From contig JAOPGA020001738.1 of assembly GCA_026419775.2 (NCBI GenBank), forward strand, positions 1 through 64,000: a stretch of DNA of 64,000 nucleotides. Reading direction: 5' to 3'. The stretch's first letter is position 1. Every line of letters begins with the position of its first letter. A program made the position numbers and the translations under genes. The notes below the pieces were generated by a model. That model had not been told where the DNA came from. It saw only the letters and a program-made list of their open reading frames with translations, and searched no databases. This document shows positions 10,951-20,200 of this stretch, one piece after another. The DNA is from Acrasis kona. Lineage: Eukaryota; Heterolobosea; Eutetramitea; Acrasida; Acrasidae.

Positions 10951-12273
10951 ATGCCAATACCGTCGATGCTGATTACAGAGATACACCATAGCGATGTGAA
11001 GAGTTCGATTTTTGAATGTGAAGACGTTCTTTTTCACATCGCCTCTTTTATGACCACAAGGAGCTGGATCTTATTATGTTGTACGTGCACTGATATTAAT
11101 AAATATAGTAGAGATCCGAGAGCGACAAAATATAAGAAGTACAGTGCTTGCGAAAAAGTCAAAGACGAGGACATCACAAGAGGATGCTTTAGGGGAATAC
11201 AACATTTATACATGGAAGATTGCAAACAAATCACTAGTGCATCATTTGTCCATCTCGAAGGAATACACGACCTTGACATGAGTGGTTGCCATCAGATTAC
11301 CGACGCGGCATTCGTTCATCTCAAAGGAATACACACTCTTTTTATGAGTAGATGCAATCAAATCACCAACGCAGCACTTTCTCATCTCAAAGGAATACAT
11401 ACTCTCAACATTAGTGGTTGTAAACAAATAACCAATGCAGCATTCGTCCACCTCAAAGGAATACACACTCTATACATGAGTAGTTGCAATCAAATCACAG
11501 ACGCAGCACTCATCCACCTCGAAGGAATACACACCCTCGACATGAGGAGTTGTCAACAAATCACCGGTAAGTCGTTCGTTCATCTCAAAGGAATACAAGC
11601 TCTTTATTTAAGTGGTTGCTATCAAATAACCGACTCTGTACTTGCTCACCTCGAAGGAATACACACTCTTGACATGGGTCGTTGCGAACAGATCACAGAT
11701 GAAGCGTTCGTTCATCTCAAAGGAATACATACTCTTGGCGTAAGGAGTTCTAAACTAATCACCGACGCAGCACTTGCTCATTTAAAGGGAATACACACCC
11801 TTGACATTGGCTTTTGCTATAAAATAACCAATGCAGCTGTTGTTTATCTCAAAGGGATACATACTCTAGACATGTATGGTTGCTCTCGAATTACCGATGC
11901 GGCACTTGTTCATCTCGAAGGAATACACACCCTTGTCATTAATAGTTGTAATCAAATCACTGGAACGTCGTTTGTTCATTTAAAAGGAATACACACTCTT
12001 AACATGGGTAATTGCTATGATGTTACAGATGCAGCAATTGTGCATCTAGAAGGAATACACACTCTTAACATGCACAATTGCAAAAAGATTACGGGTGCGT
12101 GTTTTGCTCATCTAAAAGGAATACATACTCTTAATATTGATTGTTGTTATAAGGTTACTGATGCAGCAATTATGCATCTTGAAGGAATACGAAATCTTTG
12201 CATAGGTGGTTGTAGACAAATCACCGATGCGTCACTTTCCTACTTGACACATGCTCTAGTAAGAAGAGAATGA
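10951..12273 (+). CDS. F-box/leucine-rich repeat protein with 16 near-identical repeats
   Basis: Single exon of 440 residues. Residues about 20-60 resemble a degenerate F-box (CEDVLFHIASFM then a Cys/Trp-containing helix), which would bind Skp1 in an SCF ubiquitin ligase. From about residue 80 there are sixteen 22-residue leucine-rich repeats of the form GIHTLxMxxCxQITDAAFVHLK, the cysteine-containing type seen in F-box proteins such as Grr1. The repeats form a curved surface that presumably selects the substrate. Repeat identity is very high at protein and DNA level (66-bp period), implying recent expansion or ongoing gene conversion. Similar GIHTL-type repeat proteins occur in large families in amoebae and their giant viruses, so transfer is possible but not shown here. 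Confidence 0.85.
   Translation: MPIPSMLITEIHHSDVKSSIFECEDVLFHIASFMTTRSWILLCCTCTDINKYSRDPRATKYKKYSACEKVKDEDITRGCFRGIQHLYMEDCKQITSASFVHLEGIHDLDMSGCHQITDAAFVHLKGIHTLFMSRCNQITNAALSHLKGIHTLNISGCKQITNAAFVHLKGIHTLYMSSCNQITDAALIHLEGIHTLDMRSCQQITGKSFVHLKGIQALYLSGCYQITDSVLAHLEGIHTLDMGRCEQITDEAFVHLKGIHTLGVRSSKLITDAALAHLKGIHTLDIGFCYKITNAAVVYLKGIHTLDMYGCSRITDAALVHLEGIHTLVINSCNQITGTSFVHLKGIHTLNMGNCYDVTDAAIVHLEGIHTLNMHNCKKITGACFAHLKGIHTLNIDCCYKVTDAAIMHLEGIRNLCIGGCRQITDASLSYLTHALVRRE
11200..12255 (+). repeat. 66-bp tandem repeat array inside the LRR gene
   Basis: About 16 copies of a 66-bp unit with strongly conserved core AAAGGAATACACACTCTT. The period matches the 22-residue LRR exactly, so copy number can change without breaking the frame. 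Confidence 0.85.
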
Positions 12274-12385
12274 GTTATTGTGGACAGATGATTGATATAA
12301 TAAAAAAATCTAAATCCTTTGTAAATTATCATTTTAACTTTTTTTACTCTTGCCTCTCATCACCTCTTTTAAATAAAGTTTAAAT

Positions 12386-12860
12386 TTAAAGCGCAACAGA
12401 TGCTTTATTATCACATGCAAGACACTTCTCACCATTCTCACTATTCAACAATGCAATGGTTGATCTCACGTGTTCCAGATCAACTGCAACATCATACTCG
12501 TATTTAATGTTTGAGCTTCAGTCGCCCTATTTCCTTTCTCAATCAAAATGTTTTGTGAGTTTGTAGTAATTTTTGTGGTACGTACTTGATGGGTCACTAA
12601 AGTCAACAACAATAGATCAATTTGTGTTCTTGTTGTGGAATGTAGTAAAGCCAGTAAAGTGACTCCAAACGGCATTGGCTGATAGCCCTCCTGATATAAT
12701 CATCCCTGGATTAGAAGTAATATCACAATACAACTAATGCGACGTTGTCCGTGAGATTATAATGTATTTACTAGACCAATTCAAGGTTGTCAAAAGAACG
12801 TGACTAAAACGATTAAAATAAGATATGTCCACATAATGCTTTACAATCAGGAGTTGTTCA
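12386..12860 (-). pseudogene. Unresolved spliced coding region or gene remnant
   Basis: Protein-like segments occur on the minus strand. One frame contains NPGMIISGGLSANAVWSHFT, then SIVVDFSDPSSTYHKNYYK after a TGA, then DVAVDLEHVRSTIALLNSEN up to the TAA at 12386-12388. An overlapping frame (12466-12675) is also open. Plausible splice sites exist upstream (a donor at GTAAAG near 12848 and acceptors TTTTAG and CATTAG), but no single set of introns joins all blocks without a stop. The choice is between a gene with introns I cannot place and a decayed copy. The family is not recognised. The in-frame TGA has no selenoprotein-like Cys/Sec context. Confidence 0.3.
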
Positions 12861-13369
12861 AATATGACGTTTATTTCTAAGGATAATACAACACCTCACT
12901 TCTCACCTTTAATTACATCAATCTCTCATGATCCTGACTCTATTGCTATTATGCCTTCTCACTTTATCCCTAATTGGATTAATGCAACTGCTACTCCGTG
13001 TATTGAAGCCTCAACTCCCTACATTCGTAGCTCACCATATACAACTTCAATCCAATATTTTTAGGAACCTCCTGGGTCCCAATCCGTATGATACAATCTT
13101 CAACTCTTCTTTACCTGATTTCCCCTGGACTTTCAATAACTTTTTCGCTATTGTACTCTTATCTTTAACCATCTATCCAACGAATGAGTATATCATTCAT
13201 TAATCATATTATTTTTCCCTCCTATGATATTCTTGATCCACCTCTATATGCTCTCCACCCTTACTAATAAACGCGAAAACTACCAAACAAAACAAAATGT
13301 GTGTATCCAAAGAAAATAAAATTCAAGCGGTACGACCGGTACTATGAATTTATACTCAACTCCTGATTG
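12844..13369. repeat. 13-bp inverted repeat pair
   Basis: CAATCAGGAGTTG at 12844-12856 is repeated in inverted orientation at 13357-13369, enclosing about 500 bp. No target-site duplication or transposase is visible, so this is weak evidence for a small non-autonomous element. Confidence 0.3.
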
Positions 13370-13466
13370 ACTAGGAAAACTTCAGTTTGTTTACAACAAA
13401 CATCAATAACAAAATATCTCAAAAGCAATATTACCAACGATATGAAAGCATATAGGCATAATAATT

Positions 13467-13550
13467 TATTCGCTGCCGGAATCGAACCGACGACCTCTGC
13501 CGTGTTAAAGCAGCTATCTATTTTTGGATTACCAACTGATATAAGCGAAC
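13467..13550 (-). tRNA. tRNA-Val(AAC) with an enlarged D loop
   Basis: 84 nt on the minus strand. The acceptor strands GTTCGCT/AGCGAAT pair over 7 bp with one G.T. The D stem is TATC/GATA. The anticodon stem CTGCT/GGCAG encloses loop TTAACAC (anticodon AAC, valine). A 5-nt variable loop and T arm GTCGG-TTCGATT-CCGGC follow, with discriminator A. Box A (TATATCAGTTGG) lacks the usual G at position 10; box B (GGTTCGATTCC) is perfect. The D loop is 19 nt rather than 8-11, and there is no T-run close downstream. It could be a functional gene with a D-loop insertion or a recently disabled copy. Confidence 0.75.
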
Positions 13551-13913
13551 ATTATTAACATAGTTGTTTTAAGTTCAACTAAAGCACTAACCTCATAAGT
13601 TTTGTAATATCTACAGTAGTTTCGTAGATTAAATCATGAAATTATTACTCTAACGAACTAGTTAAATGTTAAAATGTGCTGTAATACACGGCATAGTAGT
13701 TGTGATGTCGTCAATGTTTGGTCGAGGAGAATAAGGACGTAGCTAGGCCATGTTGATGCCGCACATGACATATCCTACCAGACATCTCGTGTATGTGCTC
13801 AAAAAACGTTCACACCAAAGTCTTGCACGTACCATTGTAATAAAGATAACAATAATTTATTGAACAACCCTACAAGTCTTTGAAGATTATAAACAAAATC
13901 TTTACACTCCACA
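13551..13913. other. Intergenic stretch, nothing recognised
   Basis: Between tRNA-Val and the end of the Zn-cluster gene. No open frame with coding character and no RNA fold stands out. Confidence 0.5.
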
Positions 13914-15335
13914 TCACCTGTCATCATACATTCGAACCAAAGTCTGTAAACCATTAATGAATTCTCCATGTCTCTGCACTACCAGCGGATACCGATCGGC
14001 CATGATCTGAAGTCCCCGCAGATCTCTTCTGATATTTATAATTAGATCCGGAGTTTCCTGTACCAACAAGTATTGCATGTGAACACGTGCAGCCTCGATA
14101 AGACAAATACTATTCATTAGGTATGTCATCGGGAACGTTTCAGATTCAACCAATTGTGATAAATTGTTCGCGGCGGTCAAACATTCGGGCGTCGATATCA
14201 ATCCGTATTCGTTCATGTACTGAATTTTTGATGCTTGCGCAGACATGATGAAACTAAGCATTTTGATATCTACATCTGTTTTTGGGAGGTTAACGGGCAG
14301 CTTTCGAAAAAGTTCGAAAAAGTCATGAATAATGTCGTCGATTAGTTGTGGCGTCTTTTCCAAATGTAACCGCGATGGTCGAACAATGTTTGCTCTTGTG
14401 GCATTATCGTACATTTGTTGATAGATCTCATATGTCTTGATGGCGCCCGTAAATAAATCTCTTGGTGTTGTGGTCTCGTTCCAAACGTAATCTATAACCT
14501 CAAGAAGCATTTTTAAAAACTCATAATAAACTTTATCCACTTTTGCTTGATTAAACTCAAAGTAGCACCTGCAATTTCTAATGAAAAAATTAGCCTTCTT
14601 GAGCTCTCCTTCGTTAAGAAGGTATATGGAGAATAAAGCATAGCATGAAGCTACGGTAAAATCATTGTCTACTTGATCCATGACAGGTAGTAACAAAGTT
14701 CTGGCTTTGTCGAACAAATGGAATGACATTAATTTGTTGTTTGTGCGATGGAAGGAATTGGCTATCATGTTGTTTTACTGCATTGTTGTGATTGTGGACT
14801 TACCTTGAGTAACAAAAATGAGGGATAGCTCGGCATTCGTCGGCTTCTCTTTGAATTCTTCTTCTAGTTCGTCCTCTGCTTTACCCGTACTAATAACTTC
14901 TTTGATGTATTTCATAATGTATTTTGTTTTTTCAACGTTCATTATTGGCAGTGCCTGGCAAGTGCTTTCGTAACTAAAAGTGTTATGTCGGGAAACCATA
15001 TATAATCGAATAAGCTCCATCTCCCGTTCGTTGATTATCAAATGTGGTAATTCTGCGTGTGGTATACAACTTTCGATGATCTTTTCGGTTTGAGCAATAT
15101 TGGTTAATTTATTTGATGAGGCTGTGGATTTAGCTGTAGGGGCAGCCTTAATTTTGGCATTTGCCTTCTCGTTTTTTGAATATGTGCAATGCCTGTTTCT
15201 TTTCTCACAATTTGTACAAGATGGGTGTTTTTTGTCGCATTTAATGTGGCTCTTATGGCATTGAGTGCACGAATATGCAGAATAGGGTCCCACATCCATC
15301 AACTTTACACCTCTCGGTCCCATCAAAGTGGCCAT
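13914..15335 (-). CDS. Zn2Cys6 (fungal-type) transcription regulator
   Basis: Two exons (14804-15335 and 13914-14761) with a 42-nt intron encode 459 residues. Residues about 23-50 carry a complete binuclear zinc cluster, C-x2-C-x6-C-x6-C-x2-C-x6-C, followed by a basic Lys-rich linker. Such domains bind CGG-containing half sites, usually as dimers. The rest is mostly helical and resembles the loosely conserved middle region of these regulators, but I cannot assign a subfamily or ligand. Zn2Cys6 proteins are best known in fungi and also occur in some amoebae. The acceptor at 14762-14763 was chosen because the nearer AG at CATGCAG breaks the frame. Confidence 0.88.
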
Positions 15336-16084
15336 TTTAGTTTTCTTAAACTTTATCCGAATCGGAGAATTAACGGACTAATTCAGTATTACTCGACTTT
15401 TGAAGGAGCTTTTGTCAAATCACTGAAGACCAATACATCACCAAAGTGAGTAAGGTTATTGAAAAATGTTCAATGTCTTAAATAGACATTATGTTAACAA
15501 GGACATCAGGTTAACTCTTAAGGGGTCAAAAAATTAAAGAATGTAATGACCGAACACCCTTACGCCTGATCAGCTACGAATCAATATAGACTGCAAGAAC
15601 AGAATTACAAAGAGCCTGTGAGCCCCAGCATTTTCACATTGATTCTACCTTTCGGAAGCTCTTCTACCGTACTGTACATGCTCGAACCATGTGTTTGATG
15701 GCACGTACGAGTATTCAAATACATTTTTAAGTGAAAATAGTTGCAAGAATCTTTCAAAAAGTCCACTCAGACAAATCAACCACAGCACCCAAAAAATTTA
15801 ATGAATGAGGAATACGTGTTCGGTTCCATATTAAACAATAATAACATTGATTAGAACGCAAAAATCTATTGATGAGAAGGAATCGAAACCATGACATTAA
15901 TTTCAAGAGGTTAAAACATTAAAACACAAAAATGAACGACAGTATAAAGCTTAATAAATCATCATAGGCACAAACAATTTTTTATTTCGATCCATCCTAG
16001 ATTCGAATGCGACACAAAGGTCATTGTTAAGATGCCCTAAGCAAACCTCATAAATTGTAATTTGAAATTTTAAACAATAAATGT
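15336..16084. other. Intergenic stretch, nothing recognised
   Basis: Lies upstream of the Zn-cluster gene and downstream of the Cys-rich membrane protein gene. A tRNA T-arm look-alike near 15880-15891 has an 8-nt loop and no matching acceptor, so I do not call it. Confidence 0.45.
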
Positions 16085-16957
16085 TTAAGAACCATTTGCC
16101 GTCCTTGTTATTATGCTCTCCCTTTCTTGTTGTTCGATCATGGATACTTTTTGAGGATCTAGTGTGCAATATGTCAAATAAAAGAAATACCATAAGATGT
16201 TGGTGTAATCTAGAATTTTGAACTTTGCGTCAAGGTGTTGTACATCCATCAACAAACAACAAAAACACCGAGATAACGTGACTGAAGAGCAGCCACAATC
16301 TCCGCATCTATTAAAATCACAAAAGAAGTTGAAGCAGTCCATATAGCTTCTACAAACACAATCATCAAGTTTGGGTCGTCTTAACCTACACCCTTGAGCA
16401 TTGAACTTTAAACACATGCAACAAAACATTATAATCATCATAGGGACTATTAGCAACCAAACCCATAAAAGAAATACCATTGCAATAAAGAACCTCATCA
16501 TTCCCTCTTTTGTCACGACAAATCTTTTGAATCGCAGACCGCTTGCCTTTAGAATTAACTCTGATGGAGATATCAATATACCGACTAAGATGGCGGCGAG
16601 ATACAAAACATAATATGCTGATTCACCCGATATACCTCCAATAATTCCATTCCTAAAAGATGTTCTGTCTTCAACTGCAACGAAAGTATAAGGTCCTAAA
16701 AACGCAACAAGTGATAGAGTTAATAGTGATGCTAGCAAGAAAATAAACATTGGAATTAGCACGAGTGTTACATATCGACGAGCTACAAGCATCTGCATGC
16801 CGGCGGTCAAATGTTCATATTCCTTTTGATCTTTTTGATTGGTTTCATTTTGTTGTATTGTGATGTTTAGTAGTACATTGGTATCGTTTGGCCCTTGTGG
16901 AGTAATAGGTTCAGGTGATAGATCTATCACCACTTTCTCCACTCCATTCATTTTCAA
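16085..16957 (-). CDS. Multi-pass membrane protein with a cysteine-rich loop
   Basis: Single exon of 290 residues, not assigned to a family. A polar N-terminus of about 60 residues is followed by strongly hydrophobic segments near residues 65-94, 108-131 and 152-182, with a shorter one near 255-270. Between the last two lies a region of about 60 residues with some 16 cysteines (for example CGDCGC and CFCCLLM). This suggests a metal-binding, disulphide-rich or palmitoylated loop. The tail is short and polar. It is probably an integral membrane protein of unknown role. Confidence 0.7.
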   Translation of the reverse strand: MKMNGVEKVVIDLSPEPITPQGPNDTNVLLNITIQQNETNQKDQKEYEHLTAGMQMLVARRYVTLVLIPMFIFLLASLLTLSLVAFLGPYTFVAVEDRTSFRNGIIGGISGESAYYVLYLAAILVGILISPSELILKASGLRFKRFVVTKEGMMRFFIAMVFLLWVWLLIVPMMIIMFCCMCLKFNAQGCRLRRPKLDDCVCRSYMDCFNFFCDFNRCGDCGCSSVTLSRCFCCLLMDVQHLDAKFKILDYTNILWYFFYLTYCTLDPQKVSMIEQQERESIITRTANGS

Positions 16958-17285
16958 ACAACTTCAACGTTGATTGTAACACAAGTTGTTTAGACTCCGC
17001 CAAACAGCAGAGGACTGAAAATGCAACTTAGGCGATTGAAATGATATTTTGACAACAATTAATTTAAAGATTTGAAACATTTAATAACAAAACACAATTG
17101 AGAAATCAAATGATGCGTATTCGTAAACGAAGCGTTGCTACTGTATTCTTGGAATAGAAATTTTGGAATAAATTAAGTAAGATCTGCGCAGAAACAGATC
17201 AAAACAGGCAATGGGGCCCGTTCGGACACCGCAAGCATTAAATTCGAAAATATTTTTATTTTTTCCGCAGCTTACGTAGAGTAAA
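16958..17285. other. Divergent promoter region
   Basis: The 328 bp between the start codons of the Cys-rich membrane protein (-) and the PAN/mucin protein (+). It must hold both promoters; no specific element was recognised. Confidence 0.4.
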
Positions 17286-20200
17286 ATGAGCAGAATACAT
17301 ACAGTACTCATCGCAGTTCTGTGTCTCTTCGTATTTACTGTGTGTAAAAAGTGTAGTTCATCGAGGATCAACGTTCATGATGGAACAAAGAATACAGTCG
17401 CTAGCGTCGAATGCGTTCTATCTTCCGCTAAACAATGTGAACCTTCATCAAAATCATTGAGCTCGAATCTATATCTCCAAGGCGAGAACTTCGAGATTGA
17501 CACAGAGTGCTTCTATGAAAAATTGAAAGTTTGTACTAAAGAAACTACCCCTCCTAAGCCTACCTCTACACTTCAAGTAACCGCAACTGTAACAAGAAAC
17601 CCTACTCAAGAACCCACCAAAACTGTAACCATAAAACCGACCCCTAACTTGGTGCCAAGCACCAAAGCACCCATTGCTACTGATTCAAACCAATCTACAA
17701 CCAAATCTTCTGTATTAACAACCTCAGCCCCCGATGAGCGCAACACTCCAACTACCAATATCCCTGCTATGGCCAAACCTCAGACAACTGAGTTATCTTC
17801 AAATACCAAAGTACAAACCAATACAGCCAACCCTGCTACTACTGAGATCTCGGGTGCAGAAAAAACAATTGTTTCTTCTCCCAGCTCATCTAAATCTACT
17901 ACAGAACCAAAATCCACAGCATCTGTACCAAATACCAAGACAGCTGCACCCACATCTACCTCTTCTGCACTAGCGACTACATCTGTACCAACTACCAAGA
18001 CAGTTGCACCCACCACTACCTCATCTGCACCAGCGACTACATCTGTGCCAACTACCAAGGCAGTTGCACCCACCGCTACCTCATCTGCACCCACCTCCAC
18101 CTCTTCTGCACCAGCGACTACATCTGTACCAACTACCAAGACAGTGGCACCCACCGCTACCTCTTCTGCACCCACCTCCACCTCTTCTGCACCAGCGACT
18201 ACATCTGTACCAACTACCAAGACAGTTGCACCCACAGTTGCAGCATCTGCACCTATCGTATCATACACTACTTACACCAACAAAGTAATCAATGGCAATG
18301 ACTTCAACGTAAAGAGCGCTGATGAAATGAATGAAGCCTGCTGCACAAGAGTCAAGGTCAGTAGCAAAGCTGATATTGATAGAGCTAAGTCTGTCTGTGC
18401 AAGCCTACCACAATGCAAAGGATTCGTTTTGAACCCGAGTAAGACATGGATCACACTCAAATCTACTGGATCACAAGGTCTCAGTGACGATTTTTCTGGA
18501 TGGGAGAGCTACACTATTGAGAAAGCGGTTTCAACTACAGCACCCATTGCTACCACATCTGCACCAATCGCTACTACATCTGCACCTATCGTATCATACA
18601 CTACTTACACCAACAAAGTAATCAATGGCAATGACTTCAACGTAAAGAGCGCTGATGAAATGAATGAAGCCTGCTGCACAAGAGTCAAGGTCAGTAGCAA
18701 AGCTGATATTGATAGAGCTAAGTCTGTCTGTGCAAGCCTACCACAATGCAAAGGATTCGCTTTGAACCCGAGTAAGACATGGATCACACTCAAATCTATT
18801 GGATCGCAAGGTCTCAGTGACGATTTTTCTGGATGGGAGAGCTACACTGTAGATACAGCGAGCACTACATCTGCGCCAACTAGCACCACTGCACCAAAAA
18901 CTGTAACCACATCTGCACCTGTTGTAACTTATAAAACCCTATCAGTGGGAGGTACATATTCCATAAGGCTAGCAGCAAATAATAATGCCGCTCTTCGTGT
19001 TAACTTCAACAAGCTTGATCTTGTAGATCAAACAACTGACTTGTTAGTCAACTCATATCATAGATTCTCTCACGTTATTCGCCAAGGTGCAACACCTAAT
19101 TCCTTCAGATTTGAAAACCCTTTACATACCAACTATTTCTTGAGTTCGAAGAACAACATCTTGCAACTACTTAAGGATGATGGTTCCGATCAATTCAAGC
19201 AAGGTAGCACATTCAATCTTGTCAACGCTGACAATCAATTCGTCTACCTTCAAAATGTCTACGATAAAAAATACGTTCAATTCGCAAGTGGAGGAGCAGT
19301 ATTCAACGCTTTAGACGCAAACAAGAATAATCAATACCAGTTCGTTATAAACCAAGAAAAGAACGCAACAAGTAGTGAAATTGAGAGGGCTACAAACATT
19401 GGATCAATCATTGGAAACTCTCCAACTATATACGACGCGTTATATCAAGAAGATTTTGTTGGTGAAAATCTAGGATGCCTACAAAATGGAGAAAGCACTC
19501 AAGAATGTATCAACAAGTGCGACTTGGACAGTAAATGTGTAGCAGTTGTACAAATATTGCCTGATTTCTGGGGAGCAGGTAGTAAAGGAGGATGCTGTTG
19601 GATGAATGCACTTCCAAGTACCTCTCAAAACGTTGTTCAAACAAGAGGTGTTGATTACCCTGGAAACGACATCAAGTGCTTAACTAATCATGAACCTGTG
19701 TCCCAGTGCTTAGATGCATGCGCCAAAGACAACACTTGTGTTGGTGTTGTCGAAGTATTGAATGGTGGATGGGGACCAAACGGTGGAGGCTGTTGCCTAA
19801 AGAACTCGTTCGGAAACCCATTAAAGAATCAGTTTGTTAACTATTACGCCACTCCAGCGAAAACTAGCAACTTTGTTCTAACAAAAGGACTGGATTATCC
19901 TGGAAATGATATCAACTGTTTAAGAAATAATGAACCAGTTTCTCAATGTTTAGACGCTTGTGCCAGGGACGGCAGGTGTGTTGGAGCTGTTGAGGTGCTA
20001 AAAGGTCTATGGGGACCGGAAAGCGGCGGCTGTTGCTGGAAGAATGGATTAGGTGCAGCAAGCAAGAATTCTCTTGTTAATTGGTACGCCGCACCATCAA
20101 CAGTCAACAAATTCGTTGTGACAAAAGGACTGGATTACCCTGGAAATGATATCACCTGCTTAACTAATAATGAACCAGTGTCCCAATGCTTGGAAGCATG

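Noticed and set aside
12864-13203. Two overlapping plus-strand open frames with hydrophobic or Ser/Pro-rich products
   Set aside because: No homology and no splice support; composition alone is weak evidence.
12844-13369. A miniature transposon bounded by the 13-bp inverted repeat
   Set aside because: No target-site duplication, no second copy in the window, and part of the left end overlaps the coding-like remnant.
15870-15960. Possible minus-strand tRNA near the motif GGTTTCGATTCC
   Set aside because: The loop is 8 nt, the T stem fails, and there is no matching acceptor stem.
17780-18268. 162-codon minus-strand frame opposite the mucin-like repeats
   Set aside because: It is the antisense shadow of the Thr/Ser/Pro repeats; its Val/Gly/Ala repeat pattern comes from the repeat codons.
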